64,000 bases of DNA from Bacteroidota bacterium (GTDB lineage: Bacteria; Bacteroidota; Bacteroidia; 2-12-FULL-35-15). This document shows positions 1-7,628 of this stretch, piece by piece; position 1 is the first letter of the stretch; the number at the start of each line of letters is the position of its first letter. Both the position numbers and the translations under genes were made by a program. The stretch covers positions 62,001 to 126,000 of the forward strand of contig CANJPX010000001.1 of assembly GCA_947476185.1 (NCBI GenBank), given 5' to 3'. Under the pieces are notes generated by a model. That model was not told where the DNA came from. It ran no database searches and saw only the letters and a list, made by a program, of their open reading frames with translations.

Positions 1-217
1 CAACAATTATAAATTTAATATCGACAATTTTTTTTACGAGTATTTGTGTCTTCCCATTTTCGGATTGATCTTTATTAAAGTAGGAGGAAACCCGCTTTTT
101 TAAATTCTTTGCTTTGCCAACATAAATTATTTTGCCTTCAGAATCATAATACTGGTATACTCCCGGGTTGTCGGGAAGCGATTTAACGATTGCGCTAATA
201 TGTTCTGTTTTTTCCAA
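1..217 (-). CDS. uvrC: Excinuclease ABC subunit C, N-terminal part (GIY-YIG domain), truncated by the left window edge; probable TTG start
   Basis: Reverse complement reads (M)[71 protein letters not shown], typical UvrC N-terminus; not in the ORF track because there is no ATG. Confidence 0.88.
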   Translation of the reverse strand, partial: MEKTEHISAIVKSLPDNPGVYQYYDSEGKIIYVGKAKNLKKRVSSYFNKDQSENGKTQILVKKIVDIKFIIV

Positions 218-238
218 GGATTATACAAATATAAAAAC

Positions 239-272
239 AAAAACGCCAAGAGTTTTGTTCTTGGCGTTTCTG
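239..272 (-). terminator. Rho-independent terminator-like hairpin downstream of the T9SS protein gene
   Basis: AAACGCCAAG (241-250) pairs perfectly with CTTGGCGTTT (260-269); U-rich tail on the minus strand. Confidence 0.7.
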
Positions 273-287
273 ATGAGAAGAAAAATA

Positions 288-1586
288 TTATTTATTAATA
301 ATTATTTTTTTTGTTATGCTTTCTTTATCGTTTTTTATAGTGACAAAATAAACACCATTCGTTTGATTAGACAGATCAATATGTTGTTTAGTGTTCCCAT
401 CAATTTCTTTTGTAAAAACTATTTTGCCGATGACGTTATGGATTGTAATTGAGCTTTGGTTGTTTGTGTTGCCAAAATCTATATTAAACAAACCATTATT
501 GCTTGGGTTTGGTGCAATTAAAACTTCTGATGAAATTATCTTGTTAACTCCAGTCGCAAGAATTGTGAATGAAGTGCAGCTTGTATCAAGGCAACCTTGA
601 CTGTCATATGTGATAAGACAAGCTGTATAATTTCCAGGAATACTGTATGTATAAATATAATTAGGAGAGGTGATTGCAAATCCGCCTCCATCATCTACAT
701 CTAATAGATAAGAATATGAACCGCTTCCATTGGAACCGAACCCTGTGAAAGTAACAACATTACCTACAATTGATGATGAAATAGTTGAAACGACAGAGTC
801 GACAGAAACGGATCCATTCACAGTATCTAAATGTGAAAGATTGTCCGAAACAATTAAAGTAATCGGAAATGTTCCGCTTGTCAGGTACAAATGTGTTGGG
901 TTGGCTGTGTTATTTATTGGGCTTCCGTCTCCAAAATTCCAAGACCATGAATTTACGATTCCGGAGTCACTCACAGAAATATCAGAAAAGGCAGTTGTTG
1001 TTCCAAAACAAACTGTGGCAGCATTAAATGCGGCAGTTATCGGAGGACCAACAGCATTGCGGGTTAGTTTGAAATCATCAAAAGCACAGTTTCCAATGGA
1101 TTTTTTATATACAAATCGAACATAATGTGTAGCATTCAATAAAGCATATTTAAAACTTTGTCCTGTTAAATTTGTTGGTAATTTATATAGTTTTGCTACC
1201 GTGTCCCAAACAATATTGTCCGCAGATTCAACTAAAACTAAGTTACTTAAAGAATCAGTACCATTTCCTTTTACCCAAAAAGAAACGGTATCTGCATTGG
1301 TAAATGCAGGTGCGGAAATTGTAGCATTGTTAACTCCAAATTTATAAGAGTTAGGGCCACTTATTCCGGATGAAGCTGTTGTAGTATAGTTACCGTTGTA
1401 TGAAAATGTCCATCCAACAGGAATTGTGCCTGCTGTTCCTAAATAAGTTGTAAAATCTTCAGTCTGAAGAGTTGTTTGTGCTGTTGCAGAAAGTGCAACA
1501 AATGCAATTATAATACTAAGTATAGCGGAATATTTTTTCATGATTGTTTTAATTAATTTTATAAATCTATTTATTATTATATGCAC
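288..1586 (-). CDS. Secreted PKD-domain protein with T9SS type A sorting C-terminus
   Basis: Signal peptide; PKD-like SWNFGDGSPINNTANPTHLY; C-terminus IAPNPSNNGLFNIDF...GVYFVTIKNDKESITKKIIINK. Confidence 0.85.
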   Translation of the reverse strand: MHIIINRFIKLIKTIMKKYSAILSIIIAFVALSATAQTTLQTEDFTTYLGTAGTIPVGWTFSYNGNYTTTASSGISGPNSYKFGVNNATISAPAFTNADTVSFWVKGNGTDSLSNLVLVESADNIVWDTVAKLYKLPTNLTGQSFKYALLNATHYVRFVYKKSIGNCAFDDFKLTRNAVGPPITAAFNAATVCFGTTTAFSDISVSDSGIVNSWSWNFGDGSPINNTANPTHLYLTSGTFPITLIVSDNLSHLDTVNGSVSVDSVVSTISSSIVGNVVTFTGFGSNGSGSYSYLLDVDDGGGFAITSPNYIYTYSIPGNYTACLITYDSQGCLDTSCTSFTILATGVNKIISSEVLIAPNPSNNGLFNIDFGNTNNQSSITIHNVIGKIVFTKEIDGNTKQHIDLSNQTNGVYFVTIKNDKESITKKIIINK

Positions 1587-2133
1587 TCATTGTTCTTTGT
1601 AATCCAATTGAAGCAAAACCTTGTATCATTTCTATGGCCAGTTTTATTCTTGGTTCTAATGCCTTTTTTTCATCTTCATTCCATTTCCCAAGAACATAAT
1701 CTACCTGTTTCCCCTTCGAAAATTCGTTGCCCACCCCAAAACGTAAGCGGGCATATTCTGTTGTCATTAGTGTTTCCTGTATGCTTTTTAATCCGTTGTG
1801 ACCACCGTCGCTCCCCTTGCCTTTCATCCGAATGGAACCGAAAGGTAATGCTAGGTCATCCGTTAGTACAAGCAAATTTTCAGTATTAATTTTTTCCAGC
1901 TGCAACCAATAGTTAACTGCTTTTCCACTCAGATTCATATAGGTGGAGGGTTTTATTAAGAGCAAGGTTTTTCCCTTGAACTTGTATGTTGCAACCGAAG
2001 CAAGCTTATCCACTGTAAATTTGATATTGTTCTCTTCTGAAAGTGCATCTAAGATCGTAAATCCAATATTGTGGCGAGTGTTTTCATACTCCTCCCCAAT
2101 ATTTCCCAATCCAACAATTAAAAATTTACTCAT
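1567..2133 (-). CDS. pth: Peptidyl-tRNA hydrolase
   Basis: MSKFLIVGLGNIGEEYENTRHNIGF, KPSTYMNLSGKAV, GSDGGHNGLKSI motifs. Confidence 0.95.
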   Translation of the reverse strand: MSKFLIVGLGNIGEEYENTRHNIGFTILDALSEENNIKFTVDKLASVATYKFKGKTLLLIKPSTYMNLSGKAVNYWLQLEKINTENLLVLTDDLALPFGSIRMKGKGSDGGHNGLKSIQETLMTTEYARLRFGVGNEFSKGKQVDYVLGKWNEDEKKALEPRIKLAIEMIQGFASIGLQRTMSAYNNK

Positions 2134-2171
2134 TTATCAAAAATACGAAATCTCACCAATAGGTCAAAAAT

Positions 2172-2201
2172 AAAAAACCCCGCAAATATGCAGGGTTTTT
2201 T
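2172..2201 (-). terminator. Rho-independent terminator-like hairpin downstream of rplY
   Basis: AAAAAACCCCGC / GCAGGGTTTTTT with 6-nt loop, between rplY stop and pth start. Confidence 0.7.
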
Positions 2202-2216
2202 AATGTTAAGAAAAAA

Positions 2217-2840
2217 TTATTTTTTAGCAGCAGGTTTAGCCGCAGCCGCAGCAGGTTTAGCCGCAGCCGCAGTAGCAGCCTTAGGTTCTTCAATAGCAGC
2301 ACGTGTTGTTTGAACACTTACTACAGTTACGTTTGAAGCATTCAAAAATGTTATCCCCGGAATTTTGATATCACTTACACGTACACCTTGTCCGATTTCT
2401 AAGGTATCTATTGCAATATCAATTGTATCAGGCATTTTTTCAACCAAGCCTTTTGCTTTTAGTGTTTTTAATTTTTTATTTAGTTTACCACCATTTCTAA
2501 CACCAGGAGAAGTTCCTGTAGTTTTTATCGGGATATTCATTGTTACAGGTTTTCCTGCAATGATCTCTAAAAAGTCAACGTGTAAAAGAGAGTCTTTTAC
2601 TGTGTGGAATTGCGCTTCCTGTAAAATTGCTTTATACTTTTTACCTGCAATGTCAAGTTCAACTGTGTTTGCGTGTGGTGTGTAGATCAAGTCTTTGAAG
2701 TCTGCTGCCAATACAGCAAAGTGAACTTGTTCTTTTCCGCCATAAAGTACACATGGAACTTTTTTTGCATTTCTCAAGATGGTTGCATCTGCTTTCCCTA
2801 CGTTCGCACGTGGCGAACCGCTAATAGATACTGATTTCAT
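2217..2840 (-). CDS. rplY: 50S ribosomal protein L25/general stress protein Ctc
   Basis: MKSVSISGSPRANVGKADATILRNAKKVPCVLYGG; Ala/Lys/Pro-rich C-terminal tail. The 2882 start in the ORF track is probably too long. Confidence 0.9.
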   Translation of the reverse strand: MKSVSISGSPRANVGKADATILRNAKKVPCVLYGGKEQVHFAVLAADFKDLIYTPHANTVELDIAGKKYKAILQEAQFHTVKDSLLHVDFLEIIAGKPVTMNIPIKTTGTSPGVRNGGKLNKKLKTLKAKGLVEKMPDTIDIAIDTLEIGQGVRVSDIKIPGITFLNASNVTVVSVQTTRAAIEEPKAATAAAAKPAAAAAKPAAKK

Positions 2841-2917
2841 TTTTATTTGTTTTTTTTGTTGATTGTTGCGCTTGCCAACCAACGTTTATATAAATTATTT
2901 GCGCAATGTCTTTAATG

Positions 2918-3853
2918 CTAGGATACAATAAAATTGGAACTGATCGATTCAAAGCTATGCACGCTATGTAGTACTTTAGCGAAAAGATCGGCAACCGATA
3001 ATACTTTTATTTTACTGGATTGTTGAGTTAATGGAATGGTATCCGTTACCACTAATTCTAATATTCTTGATTTTTCAATGTTTTCATATGCTTTACCCGA
3101 TAATACAGCGTGTGTGCAAAATGCTCTAACGCTGTTGGCTCCTCTATCTAACATCATATCGGCTGCTTTCGTGAGGGTTCCTCCGGTATCAATTAAGTCG
3201 TCCACCAAAACAATGTCTTTTCCCTCCACATCACCAATAACAGTCATGCTTTCAATTACATTTGCCTTTGCACGCTGCTTATAGCAAATAACGATATCTG
3301 ATTTTAAAAATTTTGCATATGCATTTGCTCTTTTTGAGCCACCCATATCAGGCGCAGCCATCGTTAAATTTGGCAAATTTAAATTTTGTATGTACGGCAA
3401 AAAGATAGACGAAGCGTATAAATGATCAACCGGGAAATCAAAAAAACCTTGAATTTGATCAGCATGTAAGTCCATTGTAACAATGCGAGTAGCACCGGCA
3501 GCCGATAGTAAATTAGCTACCATTTTTGCTCCGATAGCAACACGTGGTTGGTCTTTACGATCCTGACGGGCATATCCAAAATAGGGAAGAACAGCAATGA
3601 TTTGGTGAGCAGAAGCACGTTTTGCAGCATCGATCATCAATAAAAGTTCAAATAAATTTTCGGTAGGCGGCATAGTAGATTGGATGATAAACACATCGCT
3701 ACCACGAACAGTTTCTTCGTAGGAAGTTTGGATCTCTCCATCGCTAAAGCGAAGAAGCGAAACCTTTCCTAACTCTTGTCCATAACCTTTACAGATCTTT
3801 TCAGACAAGCTACGTGTAGAAGAACCCGAAAATATTTTTACCTTATAGTCCAT
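2918..3853 (-). CDS. prs: Ribose-phosphate pyrophosphokinase
   Basis: SDGEIQTSYEETVRGSDVFIIQST, YFGYARQDRKDQPRVAIGAKMVANLL, VDDLIDTGGTL PRPP-binding loop. Confidence 0.95.
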   Translation of the reverse strand: MDYKVKIFSGSSTRSLSEKICKGYGQELGKVSLLRFSDGEIQTSYEETVRGSDVFIIQSTMPPTENLFELLLMIDAAKRASAHQIIAVLPYFGYARQDRKDQPRVAIGAKMVANLLSAAGATRIVTMDLHADQIQGFFDFPVDHLYASSIFLPYIQNLNLPNLTMAAPDMGGSKRANAYAKFLKSDIVICYKQRAKANVIESMTVIGDVEGKDIVLVDDLIDTGGTLTKAADMMLDRGANSVRAFCTHAVLSGKAYENIEKSRILELVVTDTIPLTQQSSKIKVLSVADLFAKVLHSVHSFESISSNFIVS

Positions 3854-3872
3854 AGCCAAATTTATAGGGCTG

Positions 3873-3903
3873 CAAATATAGTCAAAAATGCAGGTTTGAC
3901 AAA
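3873..3903 (-). promoter_or_regulatory. Bacteroidota-type promoter upstream of prs
   Basis: Minus strand TTTG-N19-TATATTTG, matching TTTG/TAnnTTTG consensus, 20 nt upstream of the prs start. Confidence 0.55.
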
Positions 3904-3931
3904 AGAAATTTGACGGTTTAAGTCATATTTT

Positions 3932-3962
3932 TTTGCGAATCCAAAACAAATGAATAGTTTTG
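3932..3962 (+). promoter_or_regulatory. Bacteroidota-type promoter upstream of tRNA-Leu
   Basis: TTTG (3932-3935)-N19-TAGTTTTG (3955-3962), matching TAnnTTTG. Confidence 0.5.
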
Positions 3963-4049
3963 CATCCCTGATTCAGCTTTTTGCTCAAGGATTTTGGTTT
4001 TTGCGGGTTTCCTCAAGATCAATATAAAATGAGACAAGTAAGGAAAATT

Positions 4050-4129
4050 GCCCAGTTGGCGGAATTGGTAGACGCGCTGGTCTCAAACACCAGTGAGAAA
4101 TCGTGCCGGTTCGACTCCGGCACTGGGTA
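4050..4129 (+). tRNA. tRNA-Leu (anticodon CAA)
   Basis: GCCCAGTTGGCGGAATTGGTAGACGCGCTGGTCTCAAACACCAG...GGTTCGACTCCGGCACTGGGTA; acceptor, D, anticodon (loop CTCAAAC), variable and T arms present. Confidence 0.93.
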
Positions 4130-4137
4130 CTTAACCG

Positions 4138-4175
4138 AAAAACCCCTGATAAAACCTTATTTATCAGGGGTTTTT
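4138..4175 (+). terminator. Rho-independent terminator-like hairpin after tRNA-Leu
   Basis: Perfect 15-bp stem AAAAACCCCTGATAA / TTATCAGGGGTTTTT, 8-nt loop. Confidence 0.85.
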
Positions 4176-4326
4176 GGTTCGATAAAGAACCGTCAAAATT
4201 CAAAATCATTTATTTTAAATTAGGTACGTGTTCGAGTTTTTTCAGGTTAAATATAAAAATTGTATTTTCGAGATAACCAATAAAATAAAAAATTGAACTG
4301 CTTAAAAAATACTTGTTCAAAATAAT

Positions 4327-5115
4327 ATGACGATAGAATTATTAAATCAAGAATTCGAAACGAATCTCGGACAACTTAAATCGTATCTTTTAAGAATTAC
4401 TGCAAGTGCTATTGATGCAGAAGACATAGCACAAGACACGTATATAAAAGCTACTGAAAAATTAGAAACATTTAGGGGAGAATCTTCTTTAAAGACTTGG
4501 TTTTTTACTATAGCTTCAAATCTAGCGAAAGATAATTTACGCGCACAAAAACGATGGGTTGAAAACGTAACCGATATAACAAAAGATGCTGCCTTATCCA
4601 ACCAAAATTTTTTTCAGGAAGCGATGGATATACGCATGACCTCTCCAAATGGACAGTATGAAGCCAAAGAACACATAGCCTTTTGTTTCACCTGTATTTC
4701 AAAATCATTACCATTAGAGCAACAACTTTGCATTTTCTTAAAAGAAGTGTATGAATTTAAAGTTTCTGAAATCGCTACTATACTGAATACTTCTGAAGCA
4801 ATGGTGAAATATTATCTTCATACAGGGAGATCAAAAATGATTACTATTTTTGGAGGAAGATGTGCGTTAATCAATAAGAATGGAGTGTGTCATCAGTGTT
4901 CTGAACTCAACGGGATCTTCAATCCAAAGCAAAACACACAAGAGGAATTAATGAAAATTAATTTAGTTAAGGAAGCTGAAAAAGGGAATAAAGAACATTT
5001 ATTCGATTTAAGAATGCAGATTTTAAGGGAAATTGACCCTTATAAATCGAAAGCATCAGAGCTGCAACTCCATCATTTAGAACACAATAGGAGAGTGATG
5101 GAAAATTATTTGTAA
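4327..5115 (+). CDS. ECF-type RNA polymerase sigma factor with a Cys-containing C-terminal extension
   Basis: DAEDIAQDTYIKATEKLETFRGESSLKTWFFTIASNLAKDNLR (region 2) and region 4-like VYEFKVSEIATILNTSEAMVKYYLHTGRSKM. Confidence 0.85.
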   Translation: MTIELLNQEFETNLGQLKSYLLRITASAIDAEDIAQDTYIKATEKLETFRGESSLKTWFFTIASNLAKDNLRAQKRWVENVTDITKDAALSNQNFFQEAMDIRMTSPNGQYEAKEHIAFCFTCISKSLPLEQQLCIFLKEVYEFKVSEIATILNTSEAMVKYYLHTGRSKMITIFGGRCALINKNGVCHQCSELNGIFNPKQNTQEELMKINLVKEAEKGNKEHLFDLRMQILREIDPYKSKASELQLHHLEHNRRVMENYL

Positions 5116-5177
5116 AAAATTGTTGATTAAACTATCGTTTTGTTTTGCTCAATCGTCAAAAGAGTATAAACCCCCAA

Positions 5178-5693
5178 ATGAAACGTTTAATAACATTCTT
5201 TACAGTATTAACCATTATGCCAACCATCGCAACATCCTCACAAACCGGAAAAGCCGCAACCGTAAAAACTGCATTTCATCGGGAAACAACCGTAAGTATT
5301 GAAATTAATGCAGAGCCACCTATTCTTTGGGCATTATTAACCAAAGCATCCGATTACCCAAGGTGGAATTCAACGATAACTTCAATAGAAGGAAACATCG
5401 CTTTGGGTGAGAAAATTAAATTAAAATCGAAACTTGATGCAAAACGAACGTTCAAATTAAAAGTAAAAGAATTTGATCCCGAAAAAAAATTAGGCTGGGG
5501 AGACGGCCAAGGAAAACGTATTTACACTATTGCCAAAAACGGAAATGGAACAGTTACATTTTCAATGACCGAAAAAATTGGAGGGCCTATGTTTCCACTA
5601 TACGCTAAAATGATTCCTTCTTTTGATCAGTCGTTTGAGCAATTTGCCAATGACCTGAAAAAAGAATCAGAAACTATAATGAATCTTAAATAA
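5178..5693 (+). CDS. SRPBCC (START/polyketide cyclase-like) family protein
   Basis: INAEPPILWALLTKASDYPRWNSTITSIEGNIALGEKIKLKSK; likely start at internal M (MKRLITFFTV). Confidence 0.75.
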   Translation: MKRLITFFTVLTIMPTIATSSQTGKAATVKTAFHRETTVSIEINAEPPILWALLTKASDYPRWNSTITSIEGNIALGEKIKLKSKLDAKRTFKLKVKEFDPEKKLGWGDGQGKRIYTIAKNGNGTVTFSMTEKIGGPMFPLYAKMIPSFDQSFEQFANDLKKESETIMNLK

Positions 5694-5718
5694 TCAAATA
5701 ACTATAAAATCAAATAAA

Positions 5719-6030
5719 ATGAAAATCGTAAAAGTAACTTACACAACTAAAGCCGAATATGTGGAACAAAATAAAGGCAACATTAAAAATGTAATGACTG
5801 ATTTACAAAAAGTAAATCATCCAGGTATCAATTACAATGCTTGTCTTTCTTCCGATAACAAAACATTTATTCATACGGCATTTTTTAACTCGGATGATGA
5901 CCAAAAGATTTTAAATGAACTTCCTTCTTTCAAAAATTTTCAAGAACAGCTCAAAGCTAGTGGACTTGAAGTTCCTCCAAAGCAAGAACTACTAACATTA
6001 ATAGGTGTTTCAAAAGAAGTTTTTAACTAA
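5719..6030 (+). CDS. Hypothetical small protein, dimeric alpha-beta barrel-like
   Basis: Intact ORF with good spacing inside the operon; MKIVKVTYTTKAEYVEQNKGNIKNVM. Confidence 0.55.
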   Translation: MKIVKVTYTTKAEYVEQNKGNIKNVMTDLQKVNHPGINYNACLSSDNKTFIHTAFFNSDDDQKILNELPSFKNFQEQLKASGLEVPPKQELLTLIGVSKEVFN

Positions 6031-6041
6031 ATACATTTCAC

Positions 6042-6449
6042 ATGAAAAACAAAATTGGGACAAAAGAAAACCCTTTGGTTTTAAAAACACCACCATTAAC
6101 AAGTGAGTATACAATGCACGTTGATGAAAAGGAAGGCAAAGAGGTTTTGGTTTGTACAGTTGGCAAAACGGTATTACTATATGACATTCGTTGTTTAAAT
6201 GACCTTTATGCCATGCTAAAGAAACATGGCGACTGGATGGATCTTGGCAGTGCTGATGAACAAAAGCCTGCAAAAGAAGGCACGGTGGAAGCATGGGGGC
6301 GTTCAGAAAAAAATCCGGTAAAAGGTTGGTATGGATTAAAGAAAGGGCTTCGAGGTCGCTTTGGAATGTATATTCCACCTTTAATGGAAAAACTAGGGCT
6401 TGCCGAAGTAACACATGATGCAAGAGGAAATAAAATGAAAGTAACGTAA
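6042..6449 (+). CDS. Conserved hypothetical protein
   Basis: 135-aa ORF 12 bp after the previous gene, same strand. Confidence 0.65.
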   Translation: MKNKIGTKENPLVLKTPPLTSEYTMHVDEKEGKEVLVCTVGKTVLLYDIRCLNDLYAMLKKHGDWMDLGSADEQKPAKEGTVEAWGRSEKNPVKGWYGLKKGLRGRFGMYIPPLMEKLGLAEVTHDARGNKMKVT

Positions 6450-6471
6450 TATTCCTTGTCTCTGAAAAGGT

Positions 6472-6624
6472 TTACTCCTTGTTCTGCAGATGTCCGTACA
6501 AGTCCCAAATTCGAGCTAAATCCCTTGTATATTCAAGGATCTCGTTCATACTTGGAATGGAAGGAGTGCAACCAAAATGATTAATACCCTTGTAAATTAA
6601 TACTTTGCGAGGGTGTTTTTGTTT
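6472..6624 (-). pseudogene. Possible orphan C-terminal gene fragment
   Basis: Open frame without a start: ...HPRKVLIYKGINHFGCTPSIPSMNEILEYTRDLARIWDLYGHLQNKE*; natural-looking composition. Confidence 0.3.
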
Positions 6625-6852
6625 TCAATGACACAGGAGCGGACACCTTTTGACACAAAAGATGTATTCGGCAGTAGCATTTTGTGATAAAAATTTCAAT
6701 TCGATAGGCAATCAGTTTAACTGATTATTACAATAAGTTCATTCATTTTGAAATGATAACAAGCTGAAAAATTAAAACGATTAAAATAAAAATAAAGGTG
6801 ACGTTTTGTGTTTGACAAGTGTGATTTTCTATTTTGAATAAATGGCGTTGGT

Positions 6853-7628
6853 TTAATTCTTAATACATCTTATACTTAAGCTGTCTTCCTTGAAATACCA
6901 CGAACGGCTTACATCTTTGCTATCGTAATAAATTCTGCGTGTCATTACATTCTTCGCATCATACTCAGTAGTTGTCCAAAAATAACCATGTGAGCCTAAG
7001 CAATGAAACAATCCCGTTGCATAACGAATGCCGGCAGGCATTACAGAAAAGGCACTTCTATTATCTGCGCCCAAATTAGGACTTTTCCAATATAAAAGCC
7101 CAGCTTCCTTCAAAAAACCTCCCTGATTTTTCCCTCGATGCTCTATCAAATTGCAATCATTATCCGTATTGGGTTCTATCGTATTTTCGAGAATACAAAA
7201 ATCTTCATCCGAAGGAACGCGCCATCCGGTTGGGCACACATTTCTACTGTCTGAAACAACCCACCAAGTATATAGCCGCCCATATGTGGTGCATTTTTTT
7301 CATCTCCATTATAGGCCCATTGATATTTTGGAGATTTAAGTTCCACAATATTTAGTGTTTCTGGCCTTAAAGTTCCAATTGAATCACCATTAGCATATCT
7401 GGTTACTCTAAGATTTTCTTTCATCCATGTTTGACGCCCGATAGTAATTGTCAAATAAACATTGCCATCAATATCTGTGACGGTGCCCGATGAAGTGGTG
7501 TTTACTGAAACACTCTTTGACTTTATTTTTGTTGAATCGATTTTATTATTAACCCCATTTTGGGAAGTGATAATATTTGAGATTATTAATAACACAGATA
7601 TAATAAGCACTCTTTTCATTTTTTTCAA
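6853..7628 (-). pseudogene. FISUMP (Fibrobacter succinogenes major paralogous) domain protein, frameshifted
   Basis: ORFs 7176..7628 and 6853..7239 are the two halves; inserting one A in the A7 tract (7294-7300) gives ...YNGDEKKCTTYGRLYTWWVVSDSRNVCPTGWRVPSDEDF... Confidence 0.8.

Noticed and set aside
168-452. 94-aa plus-strand ORF
   Set aside because: Crosses the uvrC start and a terminator hairpin, antisense to the T9SS C-terminus
2217-2300. GCCGCAGCCGCAGCAGG repeat at the end of rplY
   Set aside because: Simple Ala/Lys/Pro-rich tail common in Bacteroidota L25; not considered unusual
3981-4223. ORFs on both strands (3981..4223 +, 3985..4209 -)
   Set aside because: They cover tRNA-Leu and its terminator; no protein-like signal
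6010-6508. Antisense ORFs 6010..6423 and 6206..6508
   Set aside because: Opposite to the better-supported operon gene 6042..6449; low-complexity translations
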